From: Pseudomonas fulva NBRC 16637 = DSM 17717
GTDB taxonomy: Bacteria > Pseudomonadota > Gammaproteobacteria > Pseudomonadales > Pseudomonadaceae
DNA length: 64,000 nt
Assembly (NCBI RefSeq): GCF_000730565.1
Contig: NZ_BBIQ01000004.1
Location: 209,441-273,440, forward strand
Direction: 5' to 3'
Shown piece by piece: positions 34,631 through 44,522 of this stretch (its first letter is position 1; each line of letters opens with the position of its first letter). A program made the position numbers and the translations under genes. The notes beneath the pieces were generated by a model. That model did not search any database. It worked only from the letters and a program-made list of their open reading frames with translations, and was not told the DNA's origin.

Positions 34631-37177
34631 TCAGTCCTGCGGTTCGAGCAGGCCACGAAGGCTCATCACGATGGTACTCATGTCATAAGGTTTGCGTGTG
34701 ACCGGAATGTGCTTCAGGTGCGCGGGAATACTGATGCCATCGCCATAACCGGTTGCGAACAGGAAAGGGATGCGCCGACGCATCAATGCCTCGGCCACGG
34801 CAATGGACGTACCGCGCCCCAGGTTCACATCGAGAATGGCGGCGTCGGGTGAGTGCTGCTCCAAAACCTGCAAAGCTTCCTGCTCGGAACTGGCCGTGAT
34901 GACATGCTCGATGTGGGCGTCGTTGAGAATTTGCTCGAGGCCGATGGCAATGACCAACTGATCCTCCAGGATCATCACGCTCAGGCCAGGTCGTGCGGCG
35001 AATGGGTCAGAGGAATCGATCATGGGCGCGGCAGCAGCAGGCGCAGGCTCGGACTCGGCAACCGCCAGGTGCCTGGCTGGCAGCGTGAACAAGCCCTGCA
35101 CCCCATCAGGGTAGTACTCCACGCTACTGGTACCGCCCAGATCGAACGGGATGCTGCGCTCGATGAGTACCGAGCCGAAGCCGCGGCGCCGGGGTACCTG
35201 CACCTGCGGGCCGCCGCTTTCCTGCCAGATGATGGCGCAGGCGCCTGCAGCATCGATCGCCCAGCTCACAGACAGCCGCCCCCCTGGACTCGACAGCGCA
35301 CCGTACTTGGCCGCGTTGGTCGCCAGTTCGTGCAGCACCAGGGCCATCACCGAATAGGCCCTGGCATCGAGAATCACGTTGGGTCCTTGCATGACGATGT
35401 CGGCAATAGCCGTGCGGTAAGGCGACAATTCGGCATCGAGCAACATCGCCAGGCGCCCACCGCCATCACCCCGCACGACCTGGTCGTGGGCCAGCGACAG
35501 GGCCTGGATGCGGCCCTGCAAGGTGTTCACGTAACCCTTGAGCGTCTGGCCCTCGGCCGTGGGATGGGCAACCAGTGCGCCAATCAGCGACAGGATATTC
35601 TTGACCCTGTGGTTGAGCTCTTCGTTGAGCACCCGCTGGCGCACCTCGGCCTTGGAGCGTTCGCTGGCCAGCAGTTCGCTGTTGTGCAGCAACACCTCGA
35701 CGATGGCCGTACGAATGGCGTCCCCGAACTGTCGATCCTGCTCCGTCCATGGCGCAGACTGCTGGTGCACAGTCTGTTTCCAGATGGAAAAACTCGTGCG
35801 CGGCGTCAGCCGGTCGCCCATCGCGCCACTGGTATAGGTCTTGTTGGGGTCGCCCGCCCAGTCGAGGGTCTGCACCACCTCCTTGCGAAAGAACATGATG
35901 TAGTCTTGCGGGCGCTGCGAAATGGGGATGAGCAGCACGCCCGACACGTCGCTGAAGTAGGCCTGGGCCGCCGGATGGGCCAGTGAAAGGCTGTTCGATG
36001 CCCACGTCCTGGCTTCGGCCACGCTTTCGGCGAAGCGCAGCAGTTCAGGCACGCAAGCTCTAGGCGGAACGGTACCGGCACTCGACCAACGCCCTTGCAG
36101 GGAGATGCCGATGCCATCACACGGAATCAGCGACATCAGCCTTGGCAGCCGGTCTTCGAAGAAGCTGTGCATGTCGGCGGCATGGTTGGCATCGCGCAGC
36201 ATCAGGTCGAGCGTGTCGTGCACCTGCACGGCCGCTTCGAGTTGTTGCCGGCTGCGCACTGTTTCGATGTGCAGGGCGAAGAACTCGCCAAACATCTCGG
36301 CCGCCACGCGTCGCCCCATGGTCAGGTTGCGTGGTGAGTAGTGATGGCAGGCGATCAACCCCCACAGCGCGCCATTGACGATGATCGAGATGGACATGGT
36401 GGCGCCAACGCCCATGTTCTGCAGGTATTCGCAGTGGATGGGAGACACGCTGCGCAGGTGGGCATAGGACAGGTCCAACGGCTCGCCCGAAGGGTCCAGC
36501 ACAGGCTCCAGGGCCACCGCCTCGAACTGCACGTCAGGGATGACCCTGATCGGGTTGCGCAGGTACAAGGCGCGTGCCTGCTGCGGGATGTCCGATGCGG
36601 GAAAATACTGCCCCAGGAAGCTCTCGAGCGTGCTGCGCTTGGCCTCGGCAATCACTTTGCCGGCGCCATCGCTTCCCAGTTGGTAGATCATTACCCGATC
36701 GTAGCCCAGTACTGCACGCACAAAACGCGCGGCGTCGCGGAACAGGCGGTCGGTCTGGTCGATTTCGCGCAGCTGCGCGATCAAAGTGCGCGCAAGCTCG
36801 ATGGGTTCTGCAACGTTTTGGCCCGCAGGCTCGAACTCCAGGAGAGTGCTGCCCTTGAAGCGGTGCGCCGACACATCTACACGCCGGCCATCGGGCAGGG
36901 CGACTGCAAAGCTCAACGCCGGGCGCGATCCTTCGCGGATACGGGCCAGGGCATTGCGCAAGGTATGGGCGAGTTCCCCGCCAATCACGTCATCGAGTTT
37001 ACGGCCATTGAGCGGCAGCGTGACCCCCAGTAATTTCGGCGCATTGACCGAGTGACGCAGGACCACGGTTGCGGTGGCGTCGCAGGCCAGCAAGCAGCCA
37101 TGGGGCTGGATGCTGCCGGGAATCTGAATGGGTTCGCGGTCGCAATTACTCAGGTTTACCTGTGGGTCGAGGGTCAT
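34631..37177 (-). CDS. Bacteriophytochrome histidine kinase with C-terminal receiver
   Basis: 848-aa red/far-red light sensor. Order: PAS with the biliverdin-binding Cys12 (SNCDREPIQIPGSIQPHG), GAF with the signature YFPASDIPQQARALY near residue 190-210, PHY domain, HWE-type kinase with His523 (ELNHRVKNILSL), and a receiver domain with Asp783 (AILDVNLGRG). Cytoplasmic. No heme oxygenase gene (bphO) stands next to it, so biliverdin must come from elsewhere in the genome. Convergent with the acetolactate synthase gene; upstream divergent gene is a kinase 199 nt away. Confidence 0.94.
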   Translation of the reverse strand: MTLDPQVNLSNCDREPIQIPGSIQPHGCLLACDATATVVLRHSVNAPKLLGVTLPLNGRKLDDVIGGELAHTLRNALARIREGSRPALSFAVALPDGRRVDVSAHRFKGSTLLEFEPAGQNVAEPIELARTLIAQLREIDQTDRLFRDAARFVRAVLGYDRVMIYQLGSDGAGKVIAEAKRSTLESFLGQYFPASDIPQQARALYLRNPIRVIPDVQFEAVALEPVLDPSGEPLDLSYAHLRSVSPIHCEYLQNMGVGATMSISIIVNGALWGLIACHHYSPRNLTMGRRVAAEMFGEFFALHIETVRSRQQLEAAVQVHDTLDLMLRDANHAADMHSFFEDRLPRLMSLIPCDGIGISLQGRWSSAGTVPPRACVPELLRFAESVAEARTWASNSLSLAHPAAQAYFSDVSGVLLIPISQRPQDYIMFFRKEVVQTLDWAGDPNKTYTSGAMGDRLTPRTSFSIWKQTVHQQSAPWTEQDRQFGDAIRTAIVEVLLHNSELLASERSKAEVRQRVLNEELNHRVKNILSLIGALVAHPTAEGQTLKGYVNTLQGRIQALSLAHDQVVRGDGGGRLAMLLDAELSPYRTAIADIVMQGPNVILDARAYSVMALVLHELATNAAKYGALSSPGGRLSVSWAIDAAGACAIIWQESGGPQVQVPRRRGFGSVLIERSIPFDLGGTSSVEYYPDGVQGLFTLPARHLAVAESEPAPAAAAPMIDSSDPFAARPGLSVMILEDQLVIAIGLEQILNDAHIEHVITASSEQEALQVLEQHSPDAAILDVNLGRGTSIAVAEALMRRRIPFLFATGYGDGISIPAHLKHIPVTRKPYDMSTIVMSLRGLLEPQD

Positions 37178-37376
37178 TAGCCATGCCTGTAGATGATGTA
37201 AAGGCTGCCTGCGCGGCTGCCGCCGTCAGCCTATCAGCACACCCGCGTACGGCATAGCCAGTGAGTGCCCCGGATAGCAGTTTTGAGGGTGTCAGTCGTC
37301 TGCACGCGGTGCCAGCGCTTGTGTGTGACTGGCCTCGGTGGTTTCATGCGGCCCTTGATTTTGGAGGTACACGCAC

Positions 37377-37991
37377 ATGAGTCGCCCGCTTTTCATCGCC
37401 ATGGACGGGCCGAAAGGTACTGGTAAGACCACGCTGCTCGAAGCACTCACCCAGGCGTTACGGGCCCGAGGCAACAAAGTGGTCAGGCTGTGCGAGGGCA
37501 ACAATGATCCACAGCGCGCGCAGACCATGACGTTGGTCAATCAGCTGGCCAGGCAGCCTTCGCCAACGGTTGAGTGGCAGGTCTGCGAGCGATTGGCCGA
37601 AAGCCGCGCCTGGATCACCCGCCACGTACTGCCGCGTCAACCTGGCGACAGCATTGTCCTGATTGACCGTTGGTACCCATCGGACGCGGCGTTTCGCCGA
37701 AACGTGCCATTCGACCAGGTGTTGCGTTTGAACATCGAACGCGGCGTGCAGGTGCCTGACCTGCACATCGCGGTGCTCACCACGGCGCAAACGTCCTGGA
37801 CGAGGGCTGCGTCCCGCCGTCGGGGCCTGGGCAGCACGGTCATCCATACCTTGGAGGAGCAGATGGCGAGTACCCAGGCGTTCAACCACGCTGCACACGA
37901 GCACGGCTGGCTGCTTTGTCAAAATGAAGGCACCGTGGCGGACGCCGTCGATCAGTTGGTGGAGGCCGTCACGCCGCTGCTGCACGCCTGA
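37377..37991 (+). CDS. dTMP kinase-like nucleotide kinase
   Basis: 204 aa. P-loop MDGPKGTGKTT at residues 9-19 and the DRWYPSDAAF region resemble thymidylate kinases (DRY/W motif), but the lid region differs, so it is a paralogue and not the housekeeping Tmk, which is normally next to holB. Strong GGAGG before ATG. Substrate uncertain. Stands alone. Confidence 0.8.
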   Translation: MSRPLFIAMDGPKGTGKTTLLEALTQALRARGNKVVRLCEGNNDPQRAQTMTLVNQLARQPSPTVEWQVCERLAESRAWITRHVLPRQPGDSIVLIDRWYPSDAAFRRNVPFDQVLRLNIERGVQVPDLHIAVLTTAQTSWTRAASRRRGLGSTVIHTLEEQMASTQAFNHAAHEHGWLLCQNEGTVADAVDQLVEAVTPLLHA

Positions 37992-38014
37992 ACCCATCGT
38001 TCAGGCCACTGGGT

Positions 38015-39022
38015 TCAGAAGCCTTCCAACACGATCTTGCCCCTGGCCTTGCCGCTCTCGATGACCGCGTGCGCCCGTTTCAGGTTGCTCGCATTGATCG
38101 TCCCGAAATGTTCGCCCACCGTCGTCTTGAGCACACCGGTGTCGACCATTTCGCTGATGCGGTTGAGCAGTTGGTGCTGCTTGATCATGTCGTGCGTCTG
38201 ATAGAGCGAACGGGTAAACATCAGCTCCCAGTGCAGCGACAAGGATTTGCGCTTGAGTGGGACCACATCCAGCTGCGCAGGGTCATCGATCAAGGCAAGC
38301 TGCCCTTGCGGGCGCAGTACCTCGATGAGTTGCTCAAGGTAAGTGTCGGTATGGGTCAAGCTGATCACGTGATCGACCGCTGCGACACCGTGTGCGCTGA
38401 GCTGGGCGGCCAGTGGGGCCGAGTGGTCGATCACCAGGTGGGCACCCAGGTCCTTCACCCAGGCTTGCGTCTGGGCCCTGGAAGCCGTAGCGATCACGGT
38501 CAGCCCAGTCAACTGGCGGGCCAATTGCACCAGGATCGAACCCACTCCACCGGCAGCGCCGATGATGAGCAGGTGCTGACCCTGACCGCCGTTTTCTTCG
38601 AGGCGCAGGCGGTCGAACAGCAGCTCCCACGCAGTGATGGACGTCAATGGCAGCGCAGCGGCGCTGGCAGCATCCAGGCTAGATGGCTTGCGCCCAACGA
38701 GGCGCTCGTCCACCCGATGGAATTCGCTGTAGCAGCCGGGGCGGTCGATGGCGCCGGCGTAGAACACCTCATCCCCTGGTTGGAACAGGGTCACCTGCTC
38801 GCCCACTTCACGGACGATGCCGGCCGCGTCCCAACCCAGCACTTGCGGCTGGTCACCGCCACGGCTGGCGCGAATCTTGGTGTCGACCGGGTTGACTGCG
38901 ATGGCCTTGACTTCGACCAGCAGGTCTCGCGCACCGGGGGACGGTACGGGCAGGTCTGCATCATAGAGAGATTGAGGGTCTTGCAGGGGCAAGCCAGGCT
39001 GCGAGTAAACGACAGATTTCAT
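38015..39022 (-). CDS. Zinc-independent medium-chain dehydrogenase/quinone reductase
   Basis: 335 aa. MDR fold: N-terminal GroES-like domain (VKAIAVNPVDTKIRA), nucleotide-binding IIGAAGGVGSILVQLA near residue 155, and a C-terminal VIESGKARGKIVLE. The zinc-ligand Cys cluster is absent, pointing to the quinone oxidoreductase/ZADH2 type. Likely NADPH-dependent; substrate unknown. The 264-nt gap to the TonB receptor gene upstream on the left holds no gene that I can support. Confidence 0.88.
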   Translation of the reverse strand: MKSVVYSQPGLPLQDPQSLYDADLPVPSPGARDLLVEVKAIAVNPVDTKIRASRGGDQPQVLGWDAAGIVREVGEQVTLFQPGDEVFYAGAIDRPGCYSEFHRVDERLVGRKPSSLDAASAAALPLTSITAWELLFDRLRLEENGGQGQHLLIIGAAGGVGSILVQLARQLTGLTVIATASRAQTQAWVKDLGAHLVIDHSAPLAAQLSAHGVAAVDHVISLTHTDTYLEQLIEVLRPQGQLALIDDPAQLDVVPLKRKSLSLHWELMFTRSLYQTHDMIKQHQLLNRISEMVDTGVLKTTVGEHFGTINASNLKRAHAVIESGKARGKIVLEGF

Positions 39023-39286
39023 GGGGGAGGGCCTTGGTTGAAAAGGTACCTGCCTAGGCTATTACTATCGATTGCGCAGAAAAACAGGCTTGAAGAATTA
39101 ATACTTTCTTTTCAGGAGTGAAAACGCGTTGGTGCTCGATCCGTGAGCATTCAAACCAGAGGCCTGCAACAATTTGAAGTCGTGAAGCGCCCGGCTCAAC
39201 GGCGATGGTCTGCGGGGCAGCCCTGAAAGGTGCATGCCGCAACGCTCGCCGTCGGGGAACCCCCAGGTTGTACGACCTTGGCGCGA

Positions 39287-41548
39287 TCAGAAATCGACCG
39301 AGGCACTCAGAGACAGCGTACGTGGTGCACCGAGTACCAGGTAGTTCGAGCCTGGATACCCGCCAGCGGAGGCCCAATAGTCACGACCGGCCACGTTGTC
39401 CAGACGCGCACGCAGGGTGACGTCCTTCTCGTCTACCTTGAAGCCGTAGCGGGCCCCCAGGTCCAATCGCGTCCACGAAGGAATCTCGAGGTTGTTGGCG
39501 TTGTTGATGTATTGACGGCCGGTGTAGACCACGCGGCTGGTCAGGGTCAGGCCGTTCACACCCGGCACGTCCCATTCGCCGCCGATGTTGGCCTGGGTTT
39601 TAGGCACGCCGATGGCCTGGTTGCCGTCGTCCTGACCGTTCTGGGTCTTGCTGAGTTCGGCATCGAGCAGGGTGACGCCACCGAGCAGACGCACGCCGGG
39701 CGTCGGCTCACCGAACACCGACAACTCGATCCCGCGGTTGCGTTGTTCACCGCCATCTTTGAACACCTGATCCTCGACGATGCCGACCGGCTTGCGCGTC
39801 TCGAACACCGCCAGGCTGCCACCCAGGCCACCGCCGTCGTACTTCACGCCCACTTCGGTCTGTTTGGCCACGTAGGGCGCCAGTGAGGCGCCGGCATTGA
39901 GCACCGGGGCTCTGGAACCATCAGGCAGGGTAGTGGTGGCGCCGGCCGTATCGCCTTTGGTCAAGCCTTCGATGTAGTTGGCGTAAACCGAGAACTGCTC
40001 GTTGATCTGGTACACCGCGCCGGCAACGGGCGTGGTTTCATAGCGGTTGTACTTGGATGTCTTGTCGCCGGAATTGTAATCGTAACCTGTCACGTTGAGC
40101 CCTTGTCGACGGGCTCCCAGGGTGATCTGCAACTGATCGTTGAAGAACCCCAGGGTGTCGGCGATGGCCAGGCTCTGGGTACGGGTCCTGGCGGTCACAT
40201 GCGGGTCGGACATGTCGCCGCTGAAACTGGTGTTGTCGGGTTTGGGCACGTAGACCGGGTCATAGAGATCGTTGGCGAAACCAGTGAAATTACCCGCCCA
40301 GGCATTACGGTCCTTGTTGTCGAACATCGAACCGGACAGCACCCATTGATGCGACACCGGACCTGTTTGCAAGGTGTAGCGCATGCCCACCTCACCGGTA
40401 GCCACTGTCTCTTCACGGTAATTATCGAAGCGCGTCGATCGGGTCACGCCGTTGGCGTCGGAGGAGGGGTTGGCCAGCACGTTCTTCTCTTCACCTTTGC
40501 GCATGCCGATGGCAGCCCAGGTGGTGAGCGCATCGGAGAGGTCATACTCGGCACGGAAGGTGCCGAATGTTTGCTTCTCCTTGGAGTACGTCCAGGGCTG
40601 GCCGTAGTTCTTGTCGGCATCCGGCGGGCTAGGTACGCGGCCTGTAGGGGTGACGCTGGGCAGCGGATTGTCGATGAAATGGTACTGGTGCCCAATGTCG
40701 GCCGAAAGCCGCAGGCGTTCGCCCTGGTAGTCCAGGCCCAGGGCGAACATGTCCAGGGAGCGGTCCTGGTCCTGTACCGACGTTTCCCCGTCGCGCTTGG
40801 CCACGTTCACGCGCACGCCAAAACGGTCCTGCTCCCCGAAGCGGCGCGCCACGTCAGCCGAAACGGTACCGAAGCCGCGATTTTCAACCCCAGCGGTCAA
40901 GCGGGTAAGGGGTTCGTTCGGGGCGCGTTTAGGCAGGATGTTGATGGCGCCGCCGATCCCGGTACCGCCGGGGGCGGCGCCATTAAGGAAGGCGTTGGCC
41001 CCGCGGAATACCTCGACCCGTTCGATGAACTCCGCTGCAACGTATTGACGCGGAAGCAGGCCATACAGGCCGTTATAGGCGATGTCGTCGGAATACAGCG
41101 GGAAGCCCCGCATGACATACAGTTCCTGGAAGTTGCCGAAACCACGGGCGACCCGCACGGAGGGGTCGTTCTGCAGGATGTCCGCCACGCTGTGCGCCTG
41201 CTGGTCCTGGATCAGCTGGTTGGTATAGGACGTGGATGTGAAGGGCGTTTCCATGTAGTCCTTGTTGCCCAGGATACCCACGCGCCCGCCCCGGGCCACT
41301 TGCCCCCCTTCATACTCAGGAACCAAGCCATCCTTGGAGGCGTCTGCGCTGGCCGAAACTGCGGTTTCTTCAAGCTCCAGGACCGCGCCAGTGGTACCGG
41401 CCGTATTCACAGGTTGTGCAACCGGCACCGGGATTTCCAGCGCGTTCTGAGCAAGTGCGAGCGGTGAGGCCACGCTTGCGACCAACCCCAGGGGCAACCA
41501 GACAACGGTGTGCAGCGCAGGCTTGCGGGCAAAATTCGGGAAGGGCAT
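39287..41548 (-). CDS. TonB-dependent siderophore receptor
   Basis: 753-aa outer-membrane receptor. Signal peptide ending LALAQ near residue 34, plug domain (SVADILQNDPSVRVARGFGNFQELYVMRGF around residue 120-150, and GANAFLNGAAPGGTGIGGAI), then a 22-strand barrel ending in aromatic Phe. The sequence type is the ferrichrome/catecholate FhuA-Fiu class. No signalling N-domain (STN) is visible, so no ECF sigma partner is expected, and none is adjacent. A Fur box lies 65 nt upstream. Confidence 0.93.
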   Translation of the reverse strand: MPFPNFARKPALHTVVWLPLGLVASVASPLALAQNALEIPVPVAQPVNTAGTTGAVLELEETAVSASADASKDGLVPEYEGGQVARGGRVGILGNKDYMETPFTSTSYTNQLIQDQQAHSVADILQNDPSVRVARGFGNFQELYVMRGFPLYSDDIAYNGLYGLLPRQYVAAEFIERVEVFRGANAFLNGAAPGGTGIGGAINILPKRAPNEPLTRLTAGVENRGFGTVSADVARRFGEQDRFGVRVNVAKRDGETSVQDQDRSLDMFALGLDYQGERLRLSADIGHQYHFIDNPLPSVTPTGRVPSPPDADKNYGQPWTYSKEKQTFGTFRAEYDLSDALTTWAAIGMRKGEEKNVLANPSSDANGVTRSTRFDNYREETVATGEVGMRYTLQTGPVSHQWVLSGSMFDNKDRNAWAGNFTGFANDLYDPVYVPKPDNTSFSGDMSDPHVTARTRTQSLAIADTLGFFNDQLQITLGARRQGLNVTGYDYNSGDKTSKYNRYETTPVAGAVYQINEQFSVYANYIEGLTKGDTAGATTTLPDGSRAPVLNAGASLAPYVAKQTEVGVKYDGGGLGGSLAVFETRKPVGIVEDQVFKDGGEQRNRGIELSVFGEPTPGVRLLGGVTLLDAELSKTQNGQDDGNQAIGVPKTQANIGGEWDVPGVNGLTLTSRVVYTGRQYINNANNLEIPSWTRLDLGARYGFKVDEKDVTLRARLDNVAGRDYWASAGGYPGSNYLVLGAPRTLSLSASVDF

Positions 41549-41612
41549 GTGAGAACCTGATCAAGGAATTGGGACGACAGGGAATTGGCGTGCTACAAAG
41601 CGCAGAATTATA

Positions 41613-41631
41613 GCGAGTGGGAATCGTTATC
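41613..41631. promoter_or_regulatory. Fur box upstream of the siderophore receptor
   Basis: On the minus strand GATAACGATTCCCACTCGC, 65-83 nt before the receptor start; it matches the left two-thirds of the Fur consensus GATAATGATAATCATTATC well. Implies induction under iron shortage. Confidence 0.75.
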
Positions 41632-41705
41632 GCTAAGCTTTTGTTTGCAGCTCCAGCCCAAGTTGTAACCTGGCGCTTGCTCAACGACCTTGAGGGTCCG
41701 GACGG

Positions 41706-42398
41706 TTAACGGTTGCGCGTTGTTTGCAGGGCAGGTGACCAACTGCGATGACCGCAGCGCATGCAGGCAATCACGTCATGCAGCTGATGCTGCACTGGCA
41801 GGCCACAGCTAACGCAGCAATACAGGCCTGGAGACGGTGGAGAGTCGTATTCTGGACGGTGCTCGGGCGGCAGCACGGACAGGCCCGGTCGAGTGTCTTT
41901 GGCCTCGTAAAAATAAAGGCTCAGTTCGCCGTCCGTCTCCAGCAAACCCAATCGCACCTGGCCAAGGTGCTCAACCCCTTGTTGACGCAGTTCCATGAAC
42001 AACTCGTTGGAGGAGATGTTCAGGTTGCGCAACGAGTGAATTTCATATTGGCCGTCCTTGACGACGGTGATCGGGAGCCCGTCAATCCAGGCTTCGCACA
42101 TCTTGCTGCGACGCATCAGATAGATCGTGCCGCGATACAGGAGCAGTAGCGTGACGAACACCAGGGCTACTGGTAACAATGGCACATCTTCGTAGAAGGT
42201 CACATCGCCTGCAGCAGAACCCAGGGTCAGGATGACGACGAGTTCGAAGCGCGAGAGCTGCTTGATGCCACGCCTGCCGCTGAACTTCAGAAACAGAAAC
42301 ACGGCGAGAAAGGCCGCAACCACGCGCACCATCACTTCCATCAGAAACGTGACGGGCAAGTCACCCAGCAGCATCCTTTGCAGATCGAATGACTCCAT
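41706..42398 (-). CDS. DUF421/YetF-type membrane protein with zinc-ribbon tail
   Basis: 230 aa. Three membrane helices in the first ~90 residues (VRVVAAFLAVFLFLKFSGRR, then VILTLGSAAGDVTFYEDVPLLPV), then the soluble DUF421 domain (WIDGLPITVVKDGQY). The C-terminal ~45 residues add CVSCG...CMRCG, a likely zinc ribbon not usual in short family members. Function unknown. A terminator lies upstream, so it has its own promoter. Confidence 0.87.
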   Translation of the reverse strand: MESFDLQRMLLGDLPVTFLMEVMVRVVAAFLAVFLFLKFSGRRGIKQLSRFELVVILTLGSAAGDVTFYEDVPLLPVALVFVTLLLLYRGTIYLMRRSKMCEAWIDGLPITVVKDGQYEIHSLRNLNISSNELFMELRQQGVEHLGQVRLGLLETDGELSLYFYEAKDTRPGLSVLPPEHRPEYDSPPSPGLYCCVSCGLPVQHQLHDVIACMRCGHRSWSPALQTTRNR

Positions 42399-42519
42399 CG
42401 AGCGCCCTCCGTCGCCACCTTGTGATCAATTGACCTGAGTTCATTAACTACGGTTCAGCCTGGCCTTCGCCATGGGCCAGGCAAGGAAGGGGGGATTTCA
42501 GGAAGGGGGCTTGTCGAGC

Positions 42520-42551
42520 GGGCAAAAGAAAGCCCGCTGCTAGTCGGGCTT
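42520..42551 (-). terminator. Intrinsic terminator of the DUF2254 gene, with a competing stem
   Basis: On the minus strand AAGCCCG-N8-CGGGCTT is followed by TCTTTT. The distal arm can alternatively pair with GCGGGC at 42518-42523 (loop AAAAGAAA), making mutually exclusive stems. Confidence 0.75.
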
Positions 42552-42681
42552 AAGTCTTTCTCATGGGGATGAGTTGATAATCCACTCGGCAACGTGAAAA
42601 TTCGGTGAAATAAAAGTCCCCATTGTGTGGAGTGCTCATTTATGCGGCACAGGCGATGAACGGTCAGATCCTCAGGTAATT

Positions 42682-43968
42682 TCAGGACAGCCGTGCCAGG
42701 GGCCATTCCAAACTTCGGACCAGCGCCCGCAAGCGCTGCTTGTCCTCCTCCAACGGTAATGCCTGTTCGGCCCGCTTGAGCAACAGGTCCACATGCGTGA
42801 TGCAAGCTTGGCCAAACCGATCGGGCGCGATCTGCGCCAGGCTCGCCAAGGCCTTCACCAGGCGGATGTCCACTTCCAGCAAGCCAGCACCGTCCCGTGC
42901 AATCAGGGTGAAGAAGTCATCGAACATGTCGTCGACTGTCAACCCGCGCACATGCACGTTCTGCCACTGGCCGTCGGTCGTGGTGTCGGGCGCTTGCCGT
43001 GCCCAGGTGGAAAAGCAGCGTACCCCACGGCCTATGACGTCAATGACCGTGCCAGAGTCGTTGGTCGCGGGAGACAATGCGCGTGAGGCGATCTCTGCCA
43101 GCACCGAGAGCCCGAAGCGCGGGTCCTGGCCATAGGTGCGCCGTGCACCGAGCGTCACTGCAGCCAGCACCTCATCTTCAAGGTCTGTGGTTTCGGCGGC
43201 CTGGCTTGCGCGGACGGCGCGCGCCAGCGCCGTACCGTGGTGCACGAAGCTGCCCGGCAGCACCTCCAGGTAGATCACGGCATTGTGCTTGTCAGCTGCG
43301 TGGGCGAGGGCACTGACATCGACGTGTTGTACATAGCCGATGTCCTCGCAAAGGACTGCGATTGCCGACGGGGCAACCTGCGTTGCATCGGTGTAGGGCT
43401 GCGCACCCAGATAAGGCCACTGCGCACGGCGCTTGAGCGCTGCAATGGCCGCGTCTTCCACCCGATCGATAGTTTCCCCAACGCGGCCAAGCTTGGACAA
43501 GTGGTCGATCCAGCGCAGCAGGGTGTACACGATCAGTACGATCATCACCAGGGTCACTGCAAACAGCACCACACGGCCCTGAGCGCCGTAAATGCCGGTA
43601 CTCAGGGCAATGATGCCCACCAGGCTGAACAGGAAAGAGCCGATGAACGTCGCCAGGGCATTCTGAGTCGTGGCGTCCTCCATCACCAGGCTGGTCGCAC
43701 GAGGCGTGACGCCGCTGCTGGCGGCGCTGTAGGCCGACACCATGGTGCTGAGCGAAAACGTGGTTACGGCCAGCATGCTGGAGGCGATGATGCCCAGGAT
43801 TTTGTCGACCGAGTCGGCCCCGACTTTCGCCGGCAACGACGCTGGCACCATGTCGCGCAAGGCGATTGCCAGCAGCGCGGTGAGTACGCCGATCAGGGAA
43901 AACAGGCTGGCGCGAAACCACAGCCTTTTCGTCGTTTGCGCAAGTGCCCAACGCCAGCGAGCGATCAT
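42682..43968 (-). CDS. DUF2254 predicted membrane protein
   Basis: 428 aa. Four hydrophobic segments in the first ~165 residues (residue 20-40, 60-80, 105-125, 135-150), then a large soluble part with SPATNDSGTVIDVIGR, the family signature. Function unknown. Start ATG at 43966-43968. Ends 131 nt before an intrinsic terminator. Confidence 0.88.
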   Translation of the reverse strand: MIARWRWALAQTTKRLWFRASLFSLIGVLTALLAIALRDMVPASLPAKVGADSVDKILGIIASSMLAVTTFSLSTMVSAYSAASSGVTPRATSLVMEDATTQNALATFIGSFLFSLVGIIALSTGIYGAQGRVVLFAVTLVMIVLIVYTLLRWIDHLSKLGRVGETIDRVEDAAIAALKRRAQWPYLGAQPYTDATQVAPSAIAVLCEDIGYVQHVDVSALAHAADKHNAVIYLEVLPGSFVHHGTALARAVRASQAAETTDLEDEVLAAVTLGARRTYGQDPRFGLSVLAEIASRALSPATNDSGTVIDVIGRGVRCFSTWARQAPDTTTDGQWQNVHVRGLTVDDMFDDFFTLIARDGAGLLEVDIRLVKALASLAQIAPDRFGQACITHVDLLLKRAEQALPLEEDKQRLRALVRSLEWPLARLS

Positions 43969-44207
43969 GGTGGTTATTCTTCCTCAACAGATAGGCCGAT
44001 GCAGGCTGGAGCGCTGCGGCATCGCCACGATTGAGTCCTAGCCCGTGCAGATAGTTTCGCGACCCTGGGTTGAGTTTTGCAATCCATACGGAACGACCGC
44101 GGCGCGTCGGCATCCTTATACAAGGCGCTGGATTTGTATAAGTGCACGCGCTCGACATTTTCCATCAAGCCCGATGCAGGCCGCGCCTGCCGGATGGAGT
44201 ACCTGCC

Positions 44208-44513
44208 ATGAACCTAGAGCAACTGAAGCAACTGGCCACTGCCGGCACTGTCAATGAACTCGAATTGCTGTCGCTCGAAGGCGGCTTTTACGTCCTGCGT
44301 GCGTTGACGGCCGACGGGCCGCAGACGTTCAGCGATGCCCAAGGGCAGGCAGTGCGACTGCGGTCAATGACGGAGGTGCGCGAGCTGCTGGCCGATGTAC
44401 CGCCTGTGCCGTGCATGCTGGTGCAGCATGTGGTGCATGACGAGATGTGCGGTCAGCGCGATGGCCCCCTGGCGCCGCTGCGCGTGCCCGTGACGCTAGC
44501 AGAGCAGTGGTAG
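44208..44513 (+). CDS. DUF6482-like small protein
   Basis: 101 aa, cytoplasmic, starting MNLEQLKQLATAGTVNELELLSLEGGFYVLRAL. Resembles a short Pseudomonas family (DUF6482, from memory) of unknown function. GGAG lies 9 nt before ATG; an upstream in-frame ATG has no ribosome site. Followed after 9 nt by another small gene, so possibly a two-gene operon. Confidence 0.65.
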   Translation: MNLEQLKQLATAGTVNELELLSLEGGFYVLRALTADGPQTFSDAQGQAVRLRSMTEVRELLADVPPVPCMLVQHVVHDEMCGQRDGPLAPLRVPVTLAEQW

Positions 44514-44522
44514 TACCACCCG

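Noticed and set aside
37377..37991. Housekeeping thymidylate kinase tmk
   Set aside because: Context (no holB/mltG neighbours) and the altered lid region argue for a paralogue of unknown substrate.
40103..41467. 454-codon plus-strand frame opposite the TonB receptor
   Set aside because: Despite its length, it mirrors a clear receptor gene and has no recognisable protein features.
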